Source of the DNA: Phoronis australis | Taxonomy: Eukaryota; Phoronida; Phoronidae | DNA: 24,174 nucleotides | NCBI GenBank assembly: GCA_002633005.1 | Contig: NMRA01000128.1 | Location: forward strand, 425,165 to 449,338 | Direction of reading: 5' to 3' | Shown here: piece by piece, positions 1-10,449 of the stretch | Layout: each line of letters opens with the position of its first letter | Position numbering within the stretch: the first letter of the stretch is position 1 | Position numbers and translations under genes: made by a program | The notes under the pieces: generated by a model | Seen by the model: the letters and a program-made list of their open reading frames with translations, nothing else | Told to the model about the DNA's origin: nothing | Database searches by the model: none

Positions 1-532
1 AAGTTATATAAAACAAAAACGAAATGTTGAATTAGAAAACCTTAACAGATTTTTTGATAGTTCACCTTGAAAATTAATATCTAATGAGGCGCATATGTCT
101 ATATGTGAAGCACTTAAGTAAAAACAATTCTGCAACAAAATGTTATTTTCATTATTTGCATATGGCCAAAATACCTGCAAATAGGGTGTGCCATTCTGCA
201 GCCTTTTCTTTGATTGTCTCTATACTGTCTTGAGTATCCAATAAAAAGTAAAAAATTGCAAACAAAATAATCAGTTACTGTTGATAATAATCGTTCACCA
301 TAGTGGTTATGCTTGTTCTAGTTTTAAACACATTTGTTGTTTTTGAATTTGAATTTGTACATTAATTTCTTAAAAGTATATTAAAAAATGGTTTTAAGAT
401 TAGGTTCTTTTGCATAAAAGCCAAAAAGTTTGTGATCAGCTTTACATTGGGGCAGTCACGTGACAATAATATTTCGGCACCTCCACGCCATACAAACCAT
501 GTAGTTTCAGGATATCACGATTGCCATTGCAG
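1..532 (+). other. ALDH6A1: Intron end upstream of the first visible ALDH6A1 exon
   Basis: AT-rich sequence with no coding signal. It ends in a 3' splice site (AG at 531-532). I looked for the upstream exon that should encode the N-terminal part of the enzyme (transit peptide and first beta-strands) and did not see it, so it lies outside the window. Confidence 0.7.
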
Positions 533-694
533 GCCACAAATGAGGTGATCACCCGTGTGCCCAAGTCGACTCAGACTGAGATGGAGGATGCAGTGGAATC
601 GTGTAAGGAGGCATATAAGACCTGGTCTAACACCACAGTGCTGCATCGACAGGGGATTATGTTTAAGTACCAACGACTGATTCAAGAAAATCTG
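533..694 (+). CDS. ALDH6A1: ALDH6A1 exon a (first in window)
   Basis: 54 codons, phase 0 at both ends. It begins ATNEV, the run after the NP found in vertebrate orthologues, and ends at ENL. Acceptor cattgcag, donor gtcagt. It encodes the start of the NAD-binding domain. Confidence 0.93.
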
Positions 695-3600
695 GTCAGT
701 GTAACAGCTTTCAAGCAAAAGTGACATTTTCTTGCTGATGACCGGCAATATTCACTCACAAAATTTACCATTTTGTTTGAATTTTATTCACTGGTTGTAT
801 GATTTTCTTCTCTCCAATCTTATCCAAAGTTGTTCATAAGATTGTTCACAGTCTTTTAAGCTCAGCATGTCTTCAGCTAATTACCCAAGTCATCATTTTT
901 CTTTCAACACTAGAGGACTTCGATGTAAAGTTTTCATGTTTTGAATGAGGGTTATGTTGCTTTTATAGGACAACATAGCTGCCAACATTACTTTAGAACA
1001 AGGAAAGACATTGGCTGATGCAAGAGGAGACGTGCTGAGAGGACTTCGTAAGACTTTTACCATTCTTTGTCGCATGGCTATGGCTTTTCCTGTTGGTTTT
1101 ATGTATGTTTTAATGAATGACTAAGTGTGCCTTTGTAATCATTGTTCCTTTCTCGATCAGCTTGTAATTCTCTCGCGAGAAATCATTTGTCTTATCTCAG
1201 TTTCATTTTGTTTGTGATTTCATACATATTATTAACGTTTGAATAATGACAACAAGAAGCTTTAGTCAGAGAATGGATGCCTGGATGGCTACAAGTAGAG
1301 TTCACAGAAAATTCCAAAACACGCAAAAATACCAGAACAGGATTGGCTAGCAATCAGCAAATCACAGCTCAGTGTAACAGTGTTGATGACAGGGACACAT
1401 GTGTATTAAGTGAGGGTGTTTCTGAACACTGAATGTGAATAGCTTCACGCAGTTTCAAGTGATAGTGATTAGTATAACTGTCAATAATTGTAAAGCCGTG
1501 TTCCCCAGCGACCTCTCTACAAGCAGCATTGTTTTCTAATTGTCTAAAAATATGTGAATTCTTGTCGCTAATTGTTCCTTCATCCTTGTAGTCAAGTGAC
1601 GAATTATCTCAACAATATTAGTTGCTTGACAACAACTACATTCAAATTTATACACTACATGGGATTTTAGAGCAAAAGGAATGTTATCTTCAACACCAAG
1701 TAAACTTGAAACCGGGCACGACTTAAATACAAGCTGAACTACCATCTTCTTTGAATAAAGCTTGACAATGGTAGATGTTTTACTGCCGAAACATGTCAGA
1801 AAAGTTGTTGTCTTTATTCAAACTTTACTTGTGTTCGTCAGTCCAAGATCTTTCAGTAGAGATAACAGATTATAAGCATCTATCAGTCCTCTCTGCCTTG
1901 CTGCTGAAGAGACACAACATGTGTTTTTACATTGCAGAGGTGGTTGAACACTGTTGCAGTATCACTTCACTTCAGCTTGGTGAAACTTTGCCAAACGTTG
2001 CCAAGGACATGGACCTTTACAGCTATCGGCTGCCAATAGGTGTCACCGCTGGCATAACGCCCTTCAACTTTCCAGCCATGATTCCGTTATGGGTGAGAGG
2101 GAGAATGTCTGTCTGCAGTTCCTCTAAAAATATTTTGATTAATTGGCTGAAAGCACTTTGTGTGTTCAAACTAGTTTTTCTACTATTAGTGAATGGAAAA
2201 GAAAAGGGAAGGGGGCGGCTGAGAAAAGTATTAATTTTCATCTTTTTGAGCAAGATTTTCCTATTAGAGGCTACACATTATAGAAGCAGCTGTAATCCCT
2301 TCATCAGCTGTGAGAGTATCTAAGGTGCCGTGTCCTTGCAGATGTTTCCCATGGCTCTGATTTGTGGTAACACCAGTGTTATGAAGCCATCGGAGCGTGA
2401 CCCAGGAGCTTGCATGATGCTAATGGAACTTGCCAATGAGGCCGGGTTCCCTGCTGGCACGGTTAACGTCATTCACGGTGCACACGACGGTAAGTTAGGA
2501 CTCGTTGATTCTTTTTCTAAAAACACTTCATTCATGATCCTTTGAATACATAGCTGCAAAACATTTTCTGGCAATTATCTCAAGCTAGTTTGTTCTAAAA
2601 TTTAATCAGTACAATAACTGTACATCTGACTAAGACTAAATGTCTCTGGCTGCTGCTTGATTTGCTCTTGTTATTTTGTTTCTATGTTTACATTGTGACC
2701 ATGTGCTTAAGTAAGAACAGCTTTGTAGTTTTGCAAAACCAGTCTTACTTAAAGCTATATTTTGTCGCTGTTTAGCTGTCAATGAATTGAACTCTTAACC
2801 AATAAAGCACTTTGGTGTTTCAGTCATGAGTTGTCGTATGAGCTGACAACTCCCAAGTCACAGACAATGCATACACATGCCAGTTCCAATTCCGCAATTG
2901 TAGGGTTGGCCAATCGCAAGAAAGTCTGAAGTGTTTATTGAGTTTTTGTCACAACTTGGCCAAACAGAGCAAAGCTTGTATGTTTTTCCATTTCAGCTGT
3001 TAACTTCATCTGTGATCACAAAGACATACGAGCCATTTCGTTTGTGGGTTCAGATCAGGCTGTAAGTATTCCTTTCAACTTCACCATGTTGTTTTAATTG
3101 CAACATTCTCAGATGATGCCTGTTCAGGTTTAGAAGTCAACAATGCAATTCATCAATAGTCAAAAACTGACTTAATGAATTCCTTGAAAATTCTGTCCAT
3201 CTCTGTTAAGAGTAGTGGTGGGGACAACAGTTAAATGAGGTCAGAAATATGTGAAAATTTGGCTGGTAATTTCTAGATTTTATGCATCATTACCACCTGC
3301 TACTGTGTTGAATCAGCTGCAGATTGAGTGCAAGACTGCAGCTTATTGTTCTCATCTTTGGACAGGATTAGTAACAATTCATCAAAAACAACTAATCAAA
3401 AACAACTACACATTTGGAATAGAAAACATCCAGCCTACAGTTCTTTTATATTTTACAGTGGCAGATCTACATTTTCAGTAAGGGGGTTGAGGATTCGCGC
3501 GAATCCGAGGCGCATAGCGCCGAGTGGAGGGAAGGTTGGGAGGGGGTTTCCCCCTTCCCCTGTAAGATTTTTTTTGTTTTTTTTTGTAGCTGATTTTGTT

Positions 3601-6600
3601 TTCGTGGTGACCTTTTAAAATTTTTATTTTTGATCCTGTCCCGAGGGGGGGTTGAACTCCCTGAACCCTCCCCTGTAGATCCGCCTCTGTTTTAAAAGCA
3701 CTAAAGCGACTTTCAGATGACCCAAAATTCCGAATTTAGTGTCAGCCGTCACTGACAAAGATGAAATGGTATTTTTTGATTCACGGAGTGCGTGATATCT
3801 TTGAACATCTAGTCTAACAATAAGTAGTAATCTGAGAAGAATTTACTACAACTATGTGAAATCTTCCTTGTCTTAAGTCTCTGTCCATTCATCAGTGAAC
3901 AGGTGTTCATCCAATACTCTATCTCCATCTACCGAAAAAGTTTATTTCATTATGTGCCCTGTATATCAGAAAATAGCTGATAACTGATTGTTGTGTGGTG
4001 CAGGGCCAGTACATCTACGAGCGAGGATGTAAGAATGGCAAACGAGTGCAGAGCAATATGGGAGCCAAGAATCATGGTGTTATCATGCCAGATGCTAACA
4101 AAGAAGCCACACTCAATGCTGTGAGTATCAGTTGCGTGTCTGTGAATGTTACATTTGAGGTTGAAGTGCATTGAATTTACAAATTCATAACCTTATATTG
4201 TGGGACCAAGTGTGCAAAATGGTTATGCTTCCTTATTTGTTGGACGTGACCATTGTGGCCATTGGAGACCTTTGTTGTAATAGGCATCAGTTTGCAAGTG
4301 TATACTAGTATTTGCCTCAGATACCACAAGTACTTGTGGCAACATAAACAGCAACCCAACTTAGCAGAGACTCGAACACACATTCCCTTAGGCAGGAATC
4401 AAGCAGGTGAACTATTATACCACAGGTGATCTATAGGTCAGTGAAAGTATTTAAATTCAGCTGGTCTTACAAAAGTCCTAATTATATCTAAAACTATAGA
4501 TAACCGTTTCTAGTGTTTGTGTGTTTGTAAATATTACATCCATGAGACTTGCAAGTATTTTATATGTAAACAAACGTACTAGTTGCAGAACCTGCCTTAT
4601 TCCATTAGCAGAGGTAATAGAAAAGACGCTACTAGTAGATTTCTGGCAGGTAGAATACCTGGTCATCTGTACTTGAAGACAATGCTTAAGTTATTCATCC
4701 TGTGAACTCAGTTTCATAAAATGTTAAGAGAAGCAAACTTGACCATTTCAACACTTGGGATCATACGCAGATTGGATGTGTTTGTTCCAGTTGGTCGGTG
4801 CTGCCTACGGTGCCGCTGGACAGCGGTGCATGGCACTCTCAACAGCCATCTTTGTTGGTGAGGCGAAGAACTGGATCCCGGAACTCATTGAACGATCAAA
4901 GAGCCTTAAAGTTAATGCTGGTATGAACTGAATAGGTCTTCGAGGCCACCTATTAAGAATACATAAAAACCTACAAATCTAGTCAAATGCAATCACACTA
5001 GCATAAGCTTTGTTGCCATGGTTTGAAATGAGGTGCTTTGTATTTCCTCAAATTACGGCAAAATTCATCCTATGTACTTTGTTGATCAAAAATGTTCAGA
5101 AATGGTGTGGCATTGACTTAATCTAGATTTGTCAATATTGTCTTCTATTTGTTTCTTGAAAGGTCATGTTGAGGGCGCTGACCTTGGACCTTTGATCTCA
5201 CCTGCTGCTAAGCAACGGGTGTGTGATCTTGTCCAATCAGGAGTGGATGAAGGTGCTGATCTTTTGTTGGATGGACGTGATGTCTCAGTGCCAGGATATC
5301 CAAATGGCAACTTTGTTGGACCAACAGTGCTGCATAATGTTCAGGTATGTTGCCATTAAAAGCTTTTTGTCGCACGTAGATTTCATATTTAAGTATGTTA
5401 TCTTGAGTACAATTTTACTCATCTTCAGTTATCCAAGTCTTTGTAATACAGTTATATTTCGTAATAATTAATTTCCCTAAAACAATTATTACTTAATTCG
5501 GCATATTTTCATCAATGCATTGTCTCATTGAGACTAAACTTTCATTTTTTATTAATTTTAGTTTTATTTGTCAGCTATTTGTTGTGAATATGTAAGTGAA
5601 AGAGATCAGACTTTTTCTGTTTGTTTTTTTTGTTTTAGAAGAATTATTCACTCTGTTATTGACAGTGGGATGTTTTCCATGTAACCTGTAAAGTATGTTG
5701 ACCATATTGCACGATGAATTTTTCCTCAGCCTTCCATGAAGTGCTATACTGAAGAGATATTTGGACCCGTTCTTGTCAGCATGGAGTGCGACACACTTGA
5801 TGAAGCCATCTCTACTATCAACAGTAACCCGTACGGCAATGGCACTGCCATATTTACCACAAACGGTGCGACTGCTCGCAAATTCACAGCTGAGATTGAT
5901 GTAGGTCAGGTTGGAGTCAACGTGCCCATCCCTGTACCCCTGCCTATGTTCTCCTTCACTGGCTCTCGCGGATCATTCTGGGGAGACTGCAATTTCTACG
6001 GAAAAGCGGTAAGCTTGTGTCAGAATTCAGCATCAAATTTTTTTTGAAGACGAATGCATCACGACCTACACAGAGCAGCCTTTGTGTAGCAGAGAAAATT
6101 CGTTGTCAGAAAATTTGTTTGTATGGGTAGAAACCGTGATTGTGTTCGTCAGTTGATCTATGGCCAGGATTTTGATTGACACCTTAACTGAGCAATCGTA
6201 ACGCAGCATTCTTGACACACCTTCGTTTCCATGCCGCCATTTTACCCGACAAACAACACATTGCCGGGTAAAACTTATTGTTTGTTAGTCGACATTTCGC
6301 AAGGGGGCAGAGCTTGCGATAGGTCAATTATCAAGATGTAATGAACGCTAAATATTTGTAGGCCAAGTGCTGTAAGCTGATACACAATGTTGGTCAAATT
6401 AAACTGTGTTCTGTATTCTACTGAAACTCACAATTTCGTAACATCTTTGTGGAGAAATGTTTAATCATCGCCTAACATTGGCAAATGTTTTTAGTTGCTG
6501 CTATGGATTAGGAAATGTTATGTTTGAATTACCAAGGTATCTTTTTGATTCAGTTTTGAAATGAAGAAATATGTGAGGTTATAACTGAGTTCTTGTGAGG

Positions 6601-6903
6601 AGAGCACTGTCTTGCGACGAAACACTAGTTTGGCTTTTTAATTAGTGTTTTACAATGTTCAGTCTTTGTATTACCATTTTTCATCACATACATATAGCAC
6701 GACACTAAGTGAATTAGTTTTGAGCAAAAATACCACATTTTAACATACCTCTGTGTCATGTACTTAGTCAAGTAAATATTTCAGCATGATTTTCTTCTTA
6801 GGGAATCAACTTCTTCACCCAGTTCAAGACAGTCACCTCTCAGTGGAGATCTGACGATGCCACGCCCACTGGAAGCGCAACGAGCATGCCTGTGATGAGA
6901 TAA
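533..6903 (+). CDS. ALDH6A1: Methylmalonate-semialdehyde dehydrogenase (acylating), 5'-partial, ten exons
   Basis: This mitochondrial CoA-dependent aldehyde dehydrogenase converts malonate and methylmalonate semialdehyde to acetyl-CoA and propionyl-CoA with NAD+ in valine and pyrimidine catabolism (family knowledge). Exons: 533-694, 969-1047, 1938-2092, 2342-2489, 2997-3061, 4004-4120, 4791-4920, 5163-5344, 5730-6008 and 6802-6903. They join without frame breaks into 472 residues plus TAA, matching roughly residues 63-535 of the vertebrate enzyme. Positions in this fragment: the PFNFP Asn is residue 124, KPSE is 147-150, FVGS is 197-200, the catalytic Cys in GQRCMA is 255, and EEIFGP is 354-359. 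The general-base Glu of hydrolytic ALDHs (ELGGK motif) is Asn221 in NMGAK, 34 residues before the Cys. This is the hallmark of the CoA-acylating subfamily and separates it from other ALDHs. All introns are GT-AG. The transit peptide lies outside the window. The gene looks intact and functional. Confidence 0.96.
969..1047 (+). CDS. ALDH6A1: ALDH6A1 exon b
   Basis: 79 nt ending with one base of a split codon. It encodes [20 protein letters not shown] and then DVLRGL. The conserved LEQGKT helix and the arginines nearby match the family region implicated in substrate carboxylate recognition. Donor gtaaga. Confidence 0.93.
1171..1180. promoter_or_regulatory. TCTCGCGAGA palindrome
   Basis: An exact 10-bp palindrome in an ALDH6A1 intron. 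The same sequence is the known CpG-promoter motif bound by BANP in vertebrates. There is no other promoter evidence here, so its function is only a possibility. Confidence 0.3.
1369..1745 (-). mobile_element. Penelope-like retroelement remnant (GIY-YIG endonuclease C-terminus)
   Basis: Intronic, antisense to ALDH6A1. On the - strand one frame (1745 down to 1536) reads [16 protein letters not shown], then [12 protein letters not shown] second frame, offset by one base, continues to a stop at 1371-1369 with [20 protein letters not shown]. This order (VxYxFxC..C, RHLxxRxxEHL, then LKxREAxHI) is the GIY-YIG endonuclease tail typical of Penelope-like elements. The YIG triplet is decayed to NIV, and the frame shifts near the A5 run at 1546-1550, so it is dead. 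No reverse transcriptase part was found beyond 1745, so it is a fragment. Confidence 0.72.
1938..2092 (+). CDS. ALDH6A1: ALDH6A1 exon c
   Basis: 155 nt completing a split Gln codon and ending phase 0 at PLW. It encodes [12 protein letters not shown] and PFNFPAMIP, including the oxyanion-hole Asn (residue 124 of the fragment). Acceptor cattgcag, donor gtgaga. Confidence 0.95.
2342..2489 (+). CDS. ALDH6A1: ALDH6A1 exon d
   Basis: 148 nt, phase 0 start. It encodes [11 protein letters not shown] and KPSER (cofactor-contacting Lys and Glu of the ALDH fold), then [10 protein letters not shown]. It ends with one base of a split codon; donor gtaagt. The ATG at its start is internal, not an initiator. 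Confidence 0.95.
2997..3061 (+). CDS. ALDH6A1: ALDH6A1 exon e
   Basis: A 65-nt exon encoding [19 protein letters not shown] and then DQA. FVGS is the NAD-binding loop motif of ALDHs. Acceptor tttcag, donor gtaagt. It is too short to be found as an independent ORF and was identified by homology and phase. Confidence 0.93.
3381..3408 (+). repeat. 14-bp perfect tandem duplication
   Basis: ATCAAAAACAACTA occurs twice back to back in an ALDH6A1 intron. It is a simple local duplication with no evident role. Confidence 0.8.
3456..3689. mobile_element. Short non-autonomous DNA transposon (MITE-like), 234 bp
   Basis: The ends are inverted repeats: CAGTGGCAGATCTACA at 3456-3471 and, read on the other strand, CAGAGGCGGATCTACA from 3689 to 3674 (14 of 16 identical). 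The interior is unlike the intron: GC-rich ends with runs of G or C, a T-rich middle, and a perfect 16-bp palindrome GGATTCGCGCGAATCC at 3491-3506. TTTTA lies on both sides (3451-3455 and 3690-3694) and may be a target duplication. The CAGNGGCGGAT end resembles hAT-type termini, but the expected 8-bp duplication is not seen, so the superfamily is left open. No transposase is encoded. Confidence 0.7.
4004..4120 (+). CDS. ALDH6A1: ALDH6A1 exon f
   Basis: 39 codons, phase 0 at both ends. It encodes [28 protein letters not shown] and TLNA. NMGAK stands where hydrolytic ALDHs have ELGGK, so the deacylating Glu is replaced by Asn, as expected for this CoA-dependent family. Donor gtgagt. Confidence 0.95.
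4324..4339. repeat. 16-bp perfect palindrome
   Basis: CCACAAGTACTTGTGG is fully self-complementary. It sits just downstream (on the - strand) of the tRNA-like head at 4353-4432 and may be part of that element's body. Confidence 0.6.
4353..4432 (-). repeat. tRNA-derived SINE-like head
   Basis: On the - strand there is an A-box-like TGGTATAATAGTTCACC (4422 to 4406) and a B-box-like GTTCGAGTCTC (4377 to 4367), spaced as in a tRNA gene. The arms do not fold into a good acceptor stem, so a functional tRNA is unlikely; a SINE or tRNA relic fits better. The body may extend toward about 4180 on the same strand, but its boundaries and target duplications were not resolved. Confidence 0.5.
4791..4920 (+). 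CDS. ALDH6A1: ALDH6A1 exon g (catalytic Cys)
   Basis: 130 nt encoding [19 protein letters not shown] and then [14 protein letters not shown]. The Cys in GQRCMA is the nucleophile, with the preceding Arg conserved in the family. It ends with one base of a split Gly codon; donor gtatga. Confidence 0.96.
5163..5344 (+). CDS. ALDH6A1: ALDH6A1 exon h
   Basis: 182 nt finishing the split Gly codon. It encodes [29 protein letters not shown] and [12 protein letters not shown], the typical region between the nucleophile and the EEIFGP motif. Acceptor cttgaaag, donor gtatgt. Confidence 0.95.
5730..6008 (+). CDS. ALDH6A1: ALDH6A1 exon i (largest exon)
   Basis: 93 codons, phase 0. It encodes [50 protein letters not shown] and [22 protein letters not shown] holds the conserved cofactor-contacting Glu; the [10 protein letters not shown] run is diagnostic for methylmalonate-semialdehyde dehydrogenase. 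Donor gtaagc. Confidence 0.96.
6240..6273. repeat. Inverted repeat (9-bp perfect stem)
   Basis: TTTTACCCG at 6240-6248 is matched by CGGGTAAAA at 6265-6273 around a 16-base loop. It lies about 30 bases before the dispersed repeat core at 6303 and may be part of the same mobile element. Confidence 0.6.
6303..6329 (+). repeat. Dispersed repeat, copy A (AGCTTGCGATAGGTCAATT core)
   Basis: This core recurs in the first intron of pinin on the opposite strand (11346-11397) and the same strand (13469-13544), with a neighbouring ACAAACAA block on the complementary strand in all three. It is an intronic interspersed repeat of unknown family. Confidence 0.65.
6802..6903 (+). CDS. ALDH6A1: ALDH6A1 terminal exon and stop
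   Basis: 33 codons plus TAA at 6901-6903. It encodes [15 protein letters not shown] and a short variable tail ending SMPVMR. The Q-F-K-T-V-T-S-Q-W run matches the conserved C-terminus of the family. Acceptor ttcttag. Confidence 0.96.
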   Translation, partial: GINFFTQFKTVTSQWRSDDATPTGSATSMPVMR

Positions 6904-7445
6904 ACACCTGATGTTGAGCTACACCGTACTGTGTGCTCTAAAAACACATTTACCTGGAAGAAGAATATGAGATCATGTCTTGAGTTGCATTTACAAAACT
7001 GAAGAATGTGTTTAGGATATATTCGTTTTGTGTTTATCTTTACTGTATTATCATGCATTGTAAGATATTTTGGGCTGGGAGGGGGTAACTTTTTCTGAAT
7101 AATGGCTTAGAATTTTGCGAATGATAGTAAATCATGAGTGTCTTGTTCACACACAATAGGCTTTTTGAAATTGACATGCAAGGTCAGTGAACCCGCTTTT
7201 TGCCATACAACTGTCCTGTGTAAGTAATCACAGCTTCAAGGGTTTATGGTCCTGGTTGAGAATATAACTGTTTTATTACTCCCTATGGGTTTTGAATAGG
7301 TAAGCCTGTAATGTGATGAGTGATTGTGTATCTGTATAAGTGATCTATATTTATGATTCGTGGCAGCTATATTGTGGCACAAACGTAATCATCATGGTAG
7401 TGCTCTTGTTCAAATTATAAAAAATAAATATATTTGGCTACTGGG
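6904..7445 (+). other. ALDH6A1: ALDH6A1 3' UTR (inferred)
   Basis: AT-rich non-coding sequence from the stop to just past the AATAAA at 7423-7428. The exact cleavage point is inferred, not seen. Confidence 0.65.
7423..7428 (+). terminator. ALDH6A1: Poly(A) signal AATAAA of ALDH6A1
   Basis: A canonical hexamer about 520 bases after the stop, followed 15-25 bases later by a G/T-rich stretch (gggtttgttc) suitable as a downstream element. Confidence 0.7.
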
Positions 7446-10440
7446 TTTGTTCTCTCACTACACTTTTAGGGCAACAAAACACGGTTTCTGTCAAAAACAA
7501 GTTTTGATTTAGGCCACTTACTGTTACAGAACGATTTAAACTTGTTCATTACTCAAGTCAGAAATAATTTTCAGGGTTGTGAAGAACTGACCGCGTTGCT
7601 TCTTCAGACCCATTCAGTGTCTTGTCACAGGATAGTGTCACTCGCCAAGGCAGGCACGGGCGTTATGACCCTCGGGATTCATGGCATTTTATTCCAACCA
7701 ATTTCAATTCAAAGGATAGGAAATCAATGACCCTTGCTTTGGAGAGCAAATATGCATGTGATATTTTTAACACAAAAACTTTTGTAAGGCGGCCATAAAC
7801 CCACTCACCATCACACAAAATTCAGCTTTTGAGTTAGAGCCACTTGCTGCCTCAGATTGTTAATTAGTCCGAAAACGGGTGTTATTTCTACAGAGCTTGG
7901 AAAACTTGACAGTTTTTTATTGGTTGAAACCAATCTCTACAAGTAAAATTGTCACAGGGTGTCATTTTATTTGCGGAACAGTATGGTTTAATAAAACTAC
8001 ATAAGCTTAGTATGCAAGTGAATGCCTTATAATTTGACTTGTTTTTCACCTATAATTTCTCCAAGGAGAATTTTTTATTATCACACATTAGTGTCCGATT
8101 GCAGCTATCTGATTCGATTCAAACAGGTTTGTTGCTGCCTCATTTTGTTTGACTGGCTACGCTGAATGTATTCCAATACATGAGAGGAAGAGGAATTATC
8201 AGTACAACCGCGTTTGTTGTCATCTGCATTGGTTACAGAGGAGCGAGTAAAAGATATGGAATACAAAACAGCAAAGGACCGTCGCACTAATAGTGGAACT
8301 CTACCATTTTTTGTCCCTTCATGGTGAAGAAGGATACCGTCTCTCTCGTTAGAATTTAGTGGAAATGAAATCCGGAACATATGAGCGTACCTGAGGCCCC
8401 GGGGTGGGGTGGGATCATTCATATTGACAAGGTGGCCGCTGTATCAAAAATTGCAGGTAGGCGGCACTTTTTCAGGAAGTTTTGAAGACCCCGCGCGTGA
8501 TCCAATAGGCTCCTAAATTTTCATTTCGTCACAGCAAAATGCCCATTGCGTTGGCCTCAGCTCCACCAAAGGCGCACTGGCTGTCTTCCTGCAGAAAAAT
8601 CTACCCCAGTTAGCCTAATATCTAAATGTTCCAAAGTTAGCTAAATTTGGACATTTTTAGGTTCCTATGTGTAATCTTAAGGTATACCCGATACATCAGT
8701 TATTTTGAAGATACTATAACTACATACGGCATTTGTATAGTATGGTATTTCACTTGTTAAATATATTTATGTGAGGATATGGACCCCTCTGGACTAGTCC
8801 ACTAATCCTTAGTACAGGACTACACGTCGCTTTCCCAGCCTTCTTATTGGACTATTGTTATCATTTGCTTTGAGTTTGGCCAGCTCTTGTCTCTCGTAGC
8901 TTGGGGGTGATGATTGTCACGCGTATTCTCTTATCCAATCTCGTGTTTCAGTTATCTTCTTTGTGACGACCGCATCGACATACGTTCTAAAACTTATTCA
9001 TTTTTCCCACCCACTATCATCCTTCATTTCATCATTTTCTGATACCCTCGTGTGGCTGGCGCTTTTTTATTGCCCTTCTTAGCAGAAATCATTGTGTTTT
9101 ATTTTACGTATTTTTTCTTCGCAATCAATCACTTGTAATTGTATACCGTACATCATCATATACGACATTATATTGCCTATCATGGTCTCCTTTTCATCTC
9201 AGTCTGGTAACGAGATTGTGATGCATGTATCATTTAAAGTAAACATTTTGGAAAATACCCGATAAAACTAAAACTTTGGGATACCAGGAATTGTCAAGAA
9301 AACTAACCCACTGAGTGATGATTAAGACTTCAACTACTGTAGTATAACGAGCTATCGGAAACTGCCAGCAAGAAAGATATACTTCAGCGACAACACATGG
9401 CCGCTAGATCGAGGAACCATGAAAAGGATTTCCAAAGAGTCCTTTCATTACGTTGTCTACTAAACAATGCTTTTAAAGAAAAGCAACAGACGTGTTTTTA
9501 AAAATCATCTTTAATCAAAATGATCTAGAAATAGTCATCACAACACTTTCAAATAGCCTCCCAACAATTGTAATGACGTCCGTGTCAGAGGCCCTGATCA
9601 ATGTATTGCCATTTGAGTTGGCTAAGTGGAAGGTAAGAAGAGCGTCGACTTCTTCATGGGAACCTTGAGAATCCGTTTGATGATCAGATGTCATAGTACC
9701 ACTGTAAGAAAGGCGAATGCAGTTTACATGTCGCCATGTTAGACAGCAATTGTTTGCCCCCTAAAAATGGTCCATATAGGTCTTTCTACCATTCTTGCAG
9801 GAGAAATGTTGCCAACTCTGTTCTTAAATGTTCCATTCTGCATACCAGGAGTTTTTCATCAAGACAGTTTTAGGTGTTAAATTCGTGTTACGCTGTTTTA
9901 TGGAAAGGAGTTACATTTGTCTTAAATGAAAAGTTAGGCCTAAAAGCTGTTGTGTTTAGCCTAATTAGTGTTTACCTGTACCTACTGTTATCTGTAGTAC
10001 TTGACTACATCCGTGAACTAAAATTAAAAAAAATAAATAAAAGTTTACCTTGTAAAAGAACCCAATCCAGTTCTTCGTTTTGCTGACAGCGTACTGTGTA
10101 TTTTCCAATTGGCAGGCTCTTTGCGGACTGTCCCACTTTTTGATTTTTTCCACCATTCCGACAAACCATTTAAATGTCTCGCTTTTTAACGCATGGCTAA
10201 ACTGACATCCTATCATATACTATTATAATTAAACTTGCGACATAGCCATATTTTTTTCGCTCGGCTGAAGTAGAAAAAAACAAGACAGTTTTAAGTTCTA
10301 TCTGAGCTCATTATGCTACAGTACCTGCGGTCTTAATTAATGTTTATTTGATGACAGTTCCTGATATCCCAAAGTCAAGTTTTCCAAAATGCACATCCAT
10401 TGACGCTAATTAATGTTAAGCATGGAGAGAGTTCAGTTTT
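7446..10440. other. Intergenic region, no supportable gene
   Basis: About 3 kb between ALDH6A1 and pinin. The open frames here (the longest is about 105 codons, at 8105-8422 on the - strand) show no recognisable motif or splice context. A short G-rich block at 8393-8416, and GC-rich patches to about 8500, stand out from the AT-rich surroundings and may be a repeat end, but no inverted repeat was found. The rest looks like plain non-coding DNA. Confidence 0.6.
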
Positions 10441-10449
10441 AGCTCGTGG

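Noticed and set aside
1746-1800. Hammerhead-ribozyme-like GAAACATGTC on the + strand near the Penelope-like remnant
   Set aside because: The CUGANGA core is not present and the strand is opposite to the element, so the match is too weak.
1775-2323. 182-codon + frame around ALDH6A1 exon c
   Set aside because: Only 1938-2092 is conserved; the flanks are intron read-through past clear splice sites.
3328-3618. 96-codon + frame over the inverted-repeat element
   Set aside because: It is a translation of the MITE-like repeat and homopolymer tracts, not a gene.
8105-8422. 105-codon - strand frame in the intergenic region
   Set aside because: No recognisable motif, splice signal or biased codon pattern.
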